Origin: RECO01 sp050485385
Lineage (GTDB): Bacteria > Pseudomonadota > Alphaproteobacteria > Geminicoccales > Geminicoccaceae
Reading direction: 5' to 3'
Assembly: GCA_050485385.1 (NCBI GenBank)
Contig: JBJHBG010000124.1
Coordinates: 1 to 12,724 of the forward strand
Length of the DNA: 12,724 nucleotides
Position 1 is the first letter of the stretch, and each line of letters begins with the position of its first letter. The notes beneath the pieces were generated by a model that searched no databases, was not told where the DNA came from, and was given only the letters and a program-made list of their open reading frames with translations. Positions 1 through 5,548 of the stretch are shown piece by piece. A program made the translations under genes and the position numbers.

Positions 1-98
1 GGCATCAGGTCCGGCGCGGTTGCCCGGGTGCGGCGCTCCTCGGCCCGCGGTGCGGCGCAACGTCGCCGCTTCAACTGCCGAACCGCCAGCCGCGCCAT
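1..98 (-). CDS. Possible 5' end of an unidentified minus-strand gene (partial)
   Basis: An open frame starts with ATG at 98 and runs off the left edge, giving 32 complete codons. A GGAGG lies five bases upstream of the ATG on the minus strand, a good ribosome binding site. Nearly all third codon positions are G or C, as in neighbouring genes. The visible peptide is strongly basic and I recognise no family in it. It would follow the racemase (stop at 138-140) after a 39-base gap, so it could be the third gene of that operon. In DNA this GC-rich, long open frames also arise by chance, so only the ribosome binding site and the operon position support it. Confidence 0.3.
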   Translation of the reverse strand, partial: MARLAVRQLKRRRCAAPRAEERRTRATAPDLM

Positions 99-137
99 CG
101 CCGCCTCCGGATCGAGGACACCTCGAACGGATGCAGT

Positions 138-869
138 CTACGTCATTCCCACGCTGCGGTCGCGGCCGATGCGCGCCGAACCGCCCGCCTCGACGACCGC
201 CGCCACCAGCGCATCGAGCGCATCGACCACGGGTACGGTGCTCGGCAGGGCGTCGGTCGCCAGCGAGAACTCGGTGCAGGCGACGAGCAAGGCTTCCGCT
301 CCCTCCGCGACCATGTCCAGCGCGGCGGCATGCAGGCTCGCCCGGGCCTGCGGATCGTCGGCCCGCCGCTTGAAGGCCTTCAACGCCACCATCAGTTCCG
401 CTTGTCGCGCCGGGTAGACGACGTCGAGGCCCCGCAGGCCCAGCGGCCCCTCGTAGAGCCCGACATTGCGCAGCGCGGTCGAGCCGAGCATGCCGACGCG
501 CCCGCCCTCCGGCAGATGCGCGGCGAGGGCGGTCGCGGCAAGGTCGACCATGTCGAGAAACGGGATGGCGACGGCGGCGCGGATGTCGTCGGCATAGGCG
601 TGGGCCGTGTTGCAGGGCATGGCGAGGGCGCCACAGCCCATCGCCTCCAGCCGACGGGCCATCGCGACCAGCACCGGCGCCGGACTGGCGCCCGTCCCCT
701 CCACCAGGGCCTCGATCCGCGACGGTACCTGAGTGTTGCAGTCGACCAGCAGCGGCACGTGGTCGGCGTCGTCGTCGGCCGGGGTGGCGTGGATGACCTT
801 CTGCATCAAGAGCACGGTCGCCTCCGGCCCCATGCCACCGAGCACGCCGACGACGCACCGCGCGGTCAT
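138..869 (-). CDS. Aspartate/glutamate racemase family protein
   Basis: A 243-residue protein of the PLP-independent Asp/Glu racemase superfamily, whose members invert the alpha carbon of acidic amino acids with two cysteines acting as acid and base. The N-terminal GGMGPEAT motif is at residues 11-18. The first catalytic cysteine is C86 in MPCNTAH and the second is C198 in LVACTEFSL; a DCNTQVPSR segment around 43-51 resembles the substrate-binding region. The length matches the family (about 230-250). The ATG at 867-869 overlaps the TGA of the upstream PLP lyase gene as ATGA, so the two are probably translationally coupled. The exact substrate cannot be read from sequence: aspartate is the default, but the partner gene suggests a sulfur-containing analogue such as cysteate (inference). 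Both catalytic cysteines are present, so it should be active. Confidence 0.88.
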   Translation of the reverse strand: MTARCVVGVLGGMGPEATVLLMQKVIHATPADDDADHVPLLVDCNTQVPSRIEALVEGTGASPAPVLVAMARRLEAMGCGALAMPCNTAHAYADDIRAAVAIPFLDMVDLAATALAAHLPEGGRVGMLGSTALRNVGLYEGPLGLRGLDVVYPARQAELMVALKAFKRRADDPQARASLHAAALDMVAEGAEALLVACTEFSLATDALPSTVPVVDALDALVAAVVEAGGSARIGRDRSVGMT

Positions 870-1873
870 CGAGCGGCGGCCCCGAAGGCGGCGGTGTAGC
901 CGAAGAGTGCGACCGCACCGCCGGTGTGCAGGAAGACCACCGTCTCGCCCTTCTTCAACCGGCCCTGACGGCAATAGGCGATCAGCCCGGCGGCGGCCTT
1001 GCCGGAATAGACGGGGTCCAGAAGGATGCCCTCGGTGCGGGCGAACAGCTCGATCGCCTCGATGGTGTCGGCGCGCGGGATGCCGTAGCCCGCGCCCACG
1101 TAGTCCGTGTCGGCGACGACGTCCGCGGGCTGCACCAGCCCCGGCAGGCCAAGCTTCTCGGCGGTGGCCGCGGCCAGCTTGAAGACGTTTTCCTCCTGCT
1201 TCGCCTTGGGCGCCCGCACGCCGAAGCCGAGCAGCTTCATGGCCGCGTGGATGGCCTTCAGCCCGACCACCAGCCCGGCCTGCGTGCCGGCGCTGCCGGT
1301 GGCATGGATCAGGTGGTCGACGTCGAGCCCCAAGTCGTTCGCCTGTGCGACCAACTCGATGGCGCAGTTGACGTAGCCGAGCGCACCGGTGGGATTGGAG
1401 CCGCCGCCGGGGATGGCGTAGGGCTTGCGCCCCGCGGCCCGGAAGCGCTCGGCCGCCGCCGCCAACTCGGCGTTCATGTCGAGACCGCCCGGCCGCTCCT
1501 CGGTGGTGGCACCGTGCAGATGGTCGAGCAGGACGTTGCCGTTGTGGCGGTAGTCCGCCTCCTTGGAGCCGGTGCGGTCCTCCAACAACAGGTGACAGTC
1601 CATGCCGCGCCGGGCGGCGGCGGCGGCCGTCTGCCGGGCGTGGTTCGACTGGGTGGCGCCCTGGGTGAGCACCAAGTCGGCGCCTTCCGCCTCCGCCTCC
1701 GCCATCAGGAACTCCAGCTTGCGGGTCTTGTTGCCACCGGTGGAGAGACCCGTGCAGTCGTCGCGCTTGATCCAGATCTCCGGGCCACCGAGCGCTGCGG
1801 TGAGCCTTGGTGCCGGCTCCAGCGGCGTCGGCAGGTGCGCGAGGCGCAGACGGGGGAAGCGGGCGAGGTTCAT
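866..1873 (-). CDS. cuyA: CuyA-like L-cysteate sulfo-lyase / D-cysteine desulfhydrase family PLP enzyme
   Basis: A 335-residue fold-type II PLP enzyme of the ACC deaminase / D-cysteine desulfhydrase family. The PLP lysine is K49 in the GGNKTRKLEFL motif. A QSNHARQ segment (75-81) is the expected substrate/carboxylate loop, and GSAGTQAG (193-200) the phosphate-binding loop. HTGGAVALFGY near the C-terminus is also typical. The motifs TQGATQSNHARQ, RPGGLDMNAE and GGGSNPTGALGYVN resemble, from memory, CuyA (L-cysteate to pyruvate, ammonium and sulfite) more closely than E. coli DcyD. The substrate is therefore probably L-cysteate, with D-cysteine as the alternative. The ATG at 1873 is chosen because GGAG lies seven bases upstream and MNLARFPR is the usual opening; the open frame extends further upstream but without family similarity. 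It overlaps the racemase start by four bases and is divergent from a cupin gene. No sulfite exporter or regulator gene is in view. Confidence 0.82.
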   Translation of the reverse strand: MNLARFPRLRLAHLPTPLEPAPRLTAALGGPEIWIKRDDCTGLSTGGNKTRKLEFLMAEAEAEGADLVLTQGATQSNHARQTAAAAARRGMDCHLLLEDRTGSKEADYRHNGNVLLDHLHGATTEERPGGLDMNAELAAAAERFRAAGRKPYAIPGGGSNPTGALGYVNCAIELVAQANDLGLDVDHLIHATGSAGTQAGLVVGLKAIHAAMKLLGFGVRAPKAKQEENVFKLAAATAEKLGLPGLVQPADVVADTDYVGAGYGIPRADTIEAIELFARTEGILLDPVYSGKAAAGLIAYCRQGRLKKGETVVFLHTGGAVALFGYTAAFGAAAR

Positions 1874-1911
1874 GCGATGGCTCCATCTGGACACGGATGC
1901 GGCGGCGCGGC

Positions 1912-1939
1912 TCGACGCGCGCCGAGTTCGCCCTAGGAT
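1912..1939 (+). promoter_or_regulatory. Candidate sigma-70-type promoter for the cupin gene
   Basis: TCGACG at 1912-1917 (4 of 6 matches to TTGACA) is followed after 16 bases by TAGGAT at 1934-1939 (4 of 6 matches to TATAAT). The predicted start near 1946 leaves a leader of about 22 bases before the cupin ATG. Each box alone is weak in such GC-rich DNA; spacing and position make it plausible. Confidence 0.35.
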
Positions 1940-1940
1940 G

Positions 1941-1952
1941 GCGTTGCAACGC
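1941..1952. promoter_or_regulatory. Perfect 12-bp palindrome GCGTTGCAACGC, candidate operator
   Basis: The bases GCGTTGCAACGC read the same on both strands. The site lies in the 94-bp gap between the divergent cuyA-like and cupin genes, directly after the candidate -10 box and over the predicted transcription start of the cupin gene, which is where a repressor operator would block initiation. I cannot assign a regulator family; no regulator gene is visible beside it. The role is inferred from position and symmetry only. Confidence 0.4.
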
Positions 1953-1967
1953 AAGAGGGAGAACGAG

Positions 1968-2378
1968 ATGGAGATCAGGCGGTCGGGCTCGGTGGCGACC
2001 AAACGCGCACCCGAAACGTCGTTCGTCGGCGAGGTCTGGCAGAACCCGATAGCGGACGCGCCGGCGCCGGCCCGGGTGCGGGCACTCCTGGTCCGCTTCG
2101 CACCGGGTGCTCGGACCAATTGGCACGCGCATCCCCTCGGCCAGACCCTCTACGTGACGGCCGGCGTCGGCCGGACCCAGGCGGCGGGCGGGCCGGTGCG
2201 CGAGATCAAGGCGGGCGACGTCGTCTGGATCCCGCCCGGCGAGAAGCACTGGCACGGTGCGGCACCCGATGCGTTCATGACGCACGTCGCCATCCAGGAG
2301 AGCCAGGACGGGGTGACCGCCGACTGGATGGAGCCGGTGAGCGACGCCGACTACGCCAAGGCGCCGGACGCGGACTGA
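1968..2378 (+). CDS. Small cupin, manganese hydroxynitrile-lyase-like
   Basis: A 136-residue single-domain cupin. Cupin motif 1 spans GARTNWHAHPLGQTLYVTAG (48-66 region) with metal ligands H53, H55 and Q59; motif 2 (GDVVWIPPGEKHWHG, 83-97) gives H94. The H/H/Q/H set, with glutamine where most cupins have glutamate, and the MTHVAIQ segment ending at Q110 match what I remember of the Granulicella cupin (R)-hydroxynitrile lyase, at essentially the same residue numbers. That enzyme binds Mn(II). The natural role of this cupin group is not established, so cyanohydrin cleavage is a similarity-based suggestion, not a physiological call. The ATG at 1968 is preceded by GGGAG at a proper distance; the frame is open further upstream but shows no family similarity there. 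It is divergent from the cuyA-like gene and its stop lies 12 bases from that of the convergent SDR. Confidence 0.85.
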   Translation: MEIRRSGSVATKRAPETSFVGEVWQNPIADAPAPARVRALLVRFAPGARTNWHAHPLGQTLYVTAGVGRTQAAGGPVREIKAGDVVWIPPGEKHWHGAAPDAFMTHVAIQESQDGVTADWMEPVSDADYAKAPDAD

Positions 2379-2390
2379 GCCGGCCGCCGG

Positions 2391-3185
2391 TCAGGCCCGC
2401 CGCGCGATCCCGATGCCGAGATCGATCATCCGCGCGACCACGGCCCGCGCCCGCGTGATCGGCGCCAGGGTCGCGCGGCTCGCCGGATCGGTGAAGACCA
2501 CCGTCCGCCGGCCGATCTCGGCGACCGCGACCTCGGCCACCCGCGCCGCCGACAGCGCACCGGGCAACGCGGCTCGGGCGTAGCCGGCGCGGCTGCCGAA
2601 ATCGGATCGGGTGGGGCCTGGGCAGAGCGCCATCACGTCGATGGGCTCGCGCGCCAGTTCGCTCGCCAGGGCCTCGGTGAAGCTGAGCACGAACGCCTTG
2701 GTAGCCCCGTAGACCGCGAATTGGGGAACGGGCACCAGGGCGAAGGCGCTGGCGACGTTGACGAGCAGCGCACGGCCGCTCCTTCGGCGAGCGGCGTCGA
2801 TCATGTCCGGCACCAAGGCGCGGCTGAGTTCGACCAAGGCCGCCGCGTTGACCGTGATGCAGGCCTGTTCGCCAGCAGGATCGTTGTCGACGAAGTTGCC
2901 GAGCGTGCCCAGGCCTGCGGCGTTGACGAGGCCATCGATCCGTTCCGACCTGGCAAGCTCGACGAGGCGCCGACGGTCGCCGGGATCGGCGAGGTCGGCC
3001 ACCATTCGGACCACACCCGAGTTGCGGCCACCGAGCGCACGCTCCAGAGCCGCGCCGTTTCGACCGGTCAGAACGACGTCGGCGCGGGTGGCAAGGCGTT
3101 CCGCCAGAGCTTGGCCGATGCCACTGGTGGCACCGGTGACCAGAATGCGCGATGCGCCCGACCGCTGCCCTCGTACCGTCCGCAA
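2391..3185 (-). CDS. Short-chain dehydrogenase/reductase (SDR), TTG start
   Basis: A 264-residue classical SDR, a soluble NAD(P)(H)-dependent oxidoreductase. The Rossmann glycine motif TGATSGIG is at 17-24 and NAAG at 88-91. The catalytic serine is S146 (NVAS) and the YxxxK pair is Y159/K163. CPGPTRSDF (188-196) follows the active site. Length is normal. The substrate is unknown; the sequence looks like the broad uncharacterised group often named for DltE-like oxidoreductases. No in-frame ATG lies between the upstream tRNA gene and the Rossmann motif. The best start is TTG at 3185 with GAGGG about seven bases upstream; starting further upstream would run through the tRNA. The gene begins 76 bases after the tRNA-His 3' end on the same strand with no convincing terminator between, so it may be transcribed from the tRNA promoter. 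Confidence 0.85.
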   Translation of the reverse strand: MRTVRGQRSGASRILVTGATSGIGQALAERLATRADVVLTGRNGAALERALGGRNSGVVRMVADLADPGDRRRLVELARSERIDGLVNAAGLGTLGNFVDNDPAGEQACITVNAAALVELSRALVPDMIDAARRRSGRALLVNVASAFALVPVPQFAVYGATKAFVLSFTEALASELAREPIDVMALCPGPTRSDFGSRAGYARAALPGALSAARVAEVAVAEIGRRTVVFTDPASRATLAPITRARAVVARMIDLGIGIARRA

Positions 3186-3261
3186 ACCGGTTCCCTCGCC
3201 GCCATCGACACCGGAGAATACGTGCGCCGGTTGCGGCTGGATCGCCTGCTGAGGGAAGGGT

Positions 3262-3339
3262 TGGGGCGAGCGATGGGGATCGAACCCACGACCTCCAGAG
3301 CCACAATCTGGCGCTCTAACCGACTGAGCTACGCCCGCC
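3262..3339 (-). tRNA. tRNA-His (anticodon GTG)
   Basis: The minus strand folds as a complete tRNA. The acceptor stem GCGGCGG-type strand (G1 to G7 read GCGGGCG) pairs with CGCTCGC, with one G-U pair. The D-arm starts TAGCTCAG. The anticodon stem CCAGA/TCTGG carries the loop TTGTGGC with anticodon GTG, and the T-arm contains GGTTCGATCC. G-1 and C73 are encoded, as expected for histidine identity, and the CCA end is encoded (3262-3264). It is followed downstream by the SDR gene. Confidence 0.97.
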
Positions 3340-3351
3340 ACGAGTGGGCGC

Positions 3352-3380
3352 GATATGGCGGAAAGCGACGGCAGCGTCAA
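3352..3380 (-). promoter_or_regulatory. Promoter of tRNA-His
   Basis: On the minus strand TTGACG (3375-3380, 5 of 6 matches to the -35 consensus) is followed after exactly 17 bases by CATATC (3352-3357). The predicted start is a few bases before the tRNA 5' end at 3339. It is the best sigma-70-type promoter in the window. Confidence 0.65.
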
Positions 3381-3412
3381 GCAACGCAGCGGCCCGAACG
3401 CCGCCCGCGCAA

Positions 3413-3429
3413 CGCACACGTGTTGTGCA
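3413..3429. promoter_or_regulatory. NtrC-type binding site upstream of glnB
   Basis: GCAC (3414-3417) and GTGC (3425-3428) are separated by seven bases, the spacing of the NtrC consensus GCAC-N7-GTGC. Its centre lies about 108 bases before the start predicted from the sigma-54 promoter, the usual distance for an enhancer site. A weaker half-site, GCAC, is at 3458-3461. The assignment is by motif and position; NtrC itself is not in the window. Confidence 0.65.
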
Positions 3430-3502
3430 ACATGCCGAAATTCTAGGCAACAATTTAGCACCGGTCATGCCCGCATAGCGCGCAGCCGTGCCGAAACGGT
3501 GT

Positions 3503-3518
3503 TGGCACGATTGATGCA
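3503..3518 (+). promoter_or_regulatory. Sigma-54 (RpoN) -24/-12 promoter of glnBA
   Basis: TGGCACGATTGATGCA matches the consensus TGGCACG-N4-TTGCA at all but one base (ATGC instead of TTGC). The invariant GG (3504-3505) and GC (3516-3517) have the required spacing. Transcription would start near 3529, leaving a leader of about 50 bases before the glnB ATG. With the NtrC-type site upstream this is the classic nitrogen-starvation control of glnBA. Confidence 0.85.
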
Positions 3519-3578
3519 CCCTCATTGCCAGGATTCACGTGGCGTGCAGCGGTGCGCCCCGGCAGGAGGCCGCATGGG

Positions 3579-3917
3579 ATGAAGAAGATCGAGGCGATCA
3601 TCAAGCCCTTCAAACTCGACGAGGTGAAGGAGGCGCTCCAGGAGGTCGGCCTCAAGGGCATGACGGTCACCGAGGTGAAGGGATTCGGCCGGCAGAAGGG
3701 CCACACCGAACTGTACCGCGGCGCCGAATACGTCGTCGACTTCCTGCCGAAGGTGAAGATCGAGGTGGTGGTCGACGACGACGTCGTGGAGCGCGCGGTC
3801 GAGGCGATCCAGGCAGCGGCCAAGACCGACCGCATCGGCGACGGCAAGATCTTCGTGTTCGACGTCCAGGACGTCGTGCGCATCCGTACCGGCGAACGGG
3901 GCAGCGACGCGCTCTAG
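3579..3917 (+). CDS. glnB: Nitrogen regulatory protein PII (GlnB)
   Basis: A 112-residue PII signal protein, the exact family length. PII trimers sense 2-oxoglutarate and ATP/ADP and are uridylylated on the T-loop by GlnD. In this way they control NtrB and the adenylylation of glutamine synthetase. The uridylylation tyrosine is Y51 in ELYRGAEYVVDFLPK. K58, the TDRIGDGKIFV segment (83-93) with K90, and RIRTG (101-105) form the nucleotide site. The ATG at 3579 is chosen because it yields the canonical MKKIEAIIKPFKLDEVK opening; AGGAGG (3564-3569) lies nine bases upstream. A second ATG at 3574 sits nearer to that site but encodes only Met-Gly-stop, and its TGA overlaps the glnB ATG. glnA follows after 91 bases. 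Expression should depend on the sigma-54 promoter at 3503. Confidence 0.98.
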   Translation: MKKIEAIIKPFKLDEVKEALQEVGLKGMTVTEVKGFGRQKGHTELYRGAEYVVDFLPKVKIEVVVDDDVVERAVEAIQAAAKTDRIGDGKIFVFDVQDVVRIRTGERGSDAL

Positions 3918-3941
3918 GGCCGCGTTCGCACTTCGAAGGCT

Positions 3942-3969
3942 GCGGCGCCGGGTCTGGGAGCGGCGCCGC
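3942..3969 (+). other. GC hairpin between glnB and glnA
   Basis: GCGGCGCC (3942-3949) and GGCGCCGC (3962-3969) can pair over eight bases with a 12-base loop. No T-run follows, so full intrinsic termination is unlikely. It could protect the glnB message end or cause partial termination so that glnB and glnA are made in different amounts (inference). Confidence 0.45.
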
Positions 3970-4008
3970 CTCGGGTGACCTCCTTGGGACCAATGAAAGG
4001 GTCAATCA

Positions 4009-5436
4009 ATGACTTTGGGTTGTAAGACGGCCGCGGACGTCATGAAGGCGATCGCGGATCACGACGTGAAGATGGTCGATCTCCGCTTCACCGACGTGCC
4101 GGGGACGTGGCAGCATACGTCGTTTCCGACGCAGACCTTCGACGCCGATCAGATCACCGAGGGATGCGGCTTCGACGGCTCGTCGATCCGCGGCTTCCAG
4201 GAGATCGAGGCCTCCGACATGTTGATCATGCCGGACCCGACCACAGCCTTTCTCGACCCCTTCACCCAGCACACCACCCTGGTGATGATCTGCGACATCG
4301 TCGATCCGATCACCAAGGAATTCTACGATCGCGACCCGCGCGGCATCGCCAAGAAGGCGGTGCAGTACATGCAGTCGACGGGCATCGCCGACACCGCCTT
4401 CTTCGGCCCCGAGGCCGAGTTCTTCGTGTTCGACGACGTCAAGTACGGCCAGGGTGTCAACTACGGCAAGTTCCAGGTCGACAGCGTCGAGGCGCACTGG
4501 AACGGTCTGCGCGACGAGGGTCCGAACCTTGGCCACAAGATCCGCGCCAAGGAGGGCTACTTCCCCTGCGGACCGAGCGACACGCTGCAAGATCTCCGCT
4601 CGACCATGGCGATGCTGATGGCCGAGATCGGGCTCACCGTCGAGTGCCACCACCACGAGGTGGCGACCGGCGGCCAGTGCGAGATCGACATGAAGTTCGC
4701 GCCGCTGGTCGACATGGCCGACGCGCAGATGAAGTACAAGTACGTGGTGAAGCAGGCGGCCAAGGCAGCCGGCAAGACCGCGACTTTCATGCCGAAGCCG
4801 CTCTGGGGCGACAACGGCTCGGGCATGCACTGCCACCAGTCGATCTGGAAGGACGGCCAGCCGCTCATGGCGGACGCAGCCGGCATCGGCGGCCTGTCCC
4901 AGCTCTGCCTCTGGTACATCGGCGGCATCCTCAAGCACGCGCCGGCGATCCTCGCCTTCGCGGCCCCGACCACCAACTCCTACCATCGCCTGGTGCCGGG
5001 TTTCGAGGCGCCCGTGAACCTCGTCTGGTCGCTCAGGAACCGCTCGGCCGCCGTTCGTATTCCGATGTACTCGGACAGCCCCAAGGCCAAGCGCATGGAG
5101 TTCCGGTGCCCGGACCCATCCTGCAACCCCTACGTCGCCTTCGCCGCCATGCTCATGGCCGGCCTCGACGGCATCAAGAACAAGATCGACCCCGGCGAGC
5201 CCGCCGATCGCAACATCTACGACCTGCCGCCCGAGGAAGAAGCGAAGCTGCCGCGCGTGCCGGCCTCGCTCGAGGGCTCGCTGAAGGCGCTGGAGGAGGA
5301 TCACGACTTCCTGTTGGAAGGCGACGTCTTCACCAAGGACTTCATCGAGGGCTATATCGAGCTCAAGAAGGGCGACGTGGACGCGCTGCGACTGCGCCCG
5401 CACCCGCACGAGTTCGAGCTCTACTACGACTGCTGA
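4009..5436 (+). CDS. glnA: Type I glutamine synthetase (GlnA)
   Basis: A 475-residue GSI-beta glutamine synthetase, which makes glutamine from glutamate, ammonium and ATP as a cytosolic dodecamer. All catalytic positions are present: D56 (GFDGSS), metal ligands E135 and E137 (GPEAEFFVFD), E217 and E225 (HHHEVATGGQCEID), N269 and H274 (DNGSGMHCH), flap E333 (PGFEAP), R345/R350 (NRSAAVR), E364 and R366 (RMEFRCPDP). The adenylylation tyrosine is Y404 in RNIYDLPPEE, so activity should be controlled by GlnE and PII. Length is normal. The ATG at 4009 has AAAGGG seven bases upstream; an ATG at 3993 is out of frame. It follows glnB in the same direction, and a strong hairpin lies 22 bases after its stop. 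Confidence 0.99.
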   Translation: MTLGCKTAADVMKAIADHDVKMVDLRFTDVPGTWQHTSFPTQTFDADQITEGCGFDGSSIRGFQEIEASDMLIMPDPTTAFLDPFTQHTTLVMICDIVDPITKEFYDRDPRGIAKKAVQYMQSTGIADTAFFGPEAEFFVFDDVKYGQGVNYGKFQVDSVEAHWNGLRDEGPNLGHKIRAKEGYFPCGPSDTLQDLRSTMAMLMAEIGLTVECHHHEVATGGQCEIDMKFAPLVDMADAQMKYKYVVKQAAKAAGKTATFMPKPLWGDNGSGMHCHQSIWKDGQPLMADAAGIGGLSQLCLWYIGGILKHAPAILAFAAPTTNSYHRLVPGFEAPVNLVWSLRNRSAAVRIPMYSDSPKAKRMEFRCPDPSCNPYVAFAAMLMAGLDGIKNKIDPGEPADRNIYDLPPEEEAKLPRVPASLEGSLKALEEDHDFLLEGDVFTKDFIEGYIELKKGDVDALRLRPHPHEFELYYDC

Positions 5437-5458
5437 GCCCAGCGCTCGACGTCGACGC

Positions 5459-5482
5459 AAGGGGCGGCTCCGGCCGCCCCTT
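5459..5482 (+). terminator. Rho-independent-type terminator after glnA
   Basis: AAGGGGCGGC and GCCGCCCCTT form a perfect ten-base-pair stem closed by the tetraloop TCCG. The T-tract after it is very short. The stem stands 22 bases after the glnA stop and 66 bases before the next gene, so it probably ends most glnBA transcripts and separates the GS-like gene from them at least partly. Confidence 0.75.
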
Positions 5483-5548
5483 CGCGCATCCGCCTTTTCG
5501 ACGCTCGGCCCCTGCGCTAAGCCACGCGCAGCGACAGCGGGAGGCGAC

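Noticed and set aside
866..2119. A 417-residue version of the CuyA-like lyase starting at 2119
   Set aside because: The first 82 residues would lie antisense inside the cupin gene and resemble nothing; the start at 1873 has a ribosome binding site and the family's usual opening.
138..2285. A 715-codon minus-strand open frame that would fuse the racemase to a long N-terminal region
   Set aside because: Only the last 243 residues (from 869) look like a protein family; the rest is the lyase gene read out of frame in GC-rich DNA.
3186..3461. Extension of the SDR frame to a 356-residue protein starting at 3461
   Set aside because: The extra 91 residues are the tRNA-His gene and its promoter read as protein; the family similarity starts only at the Rossmann motif.
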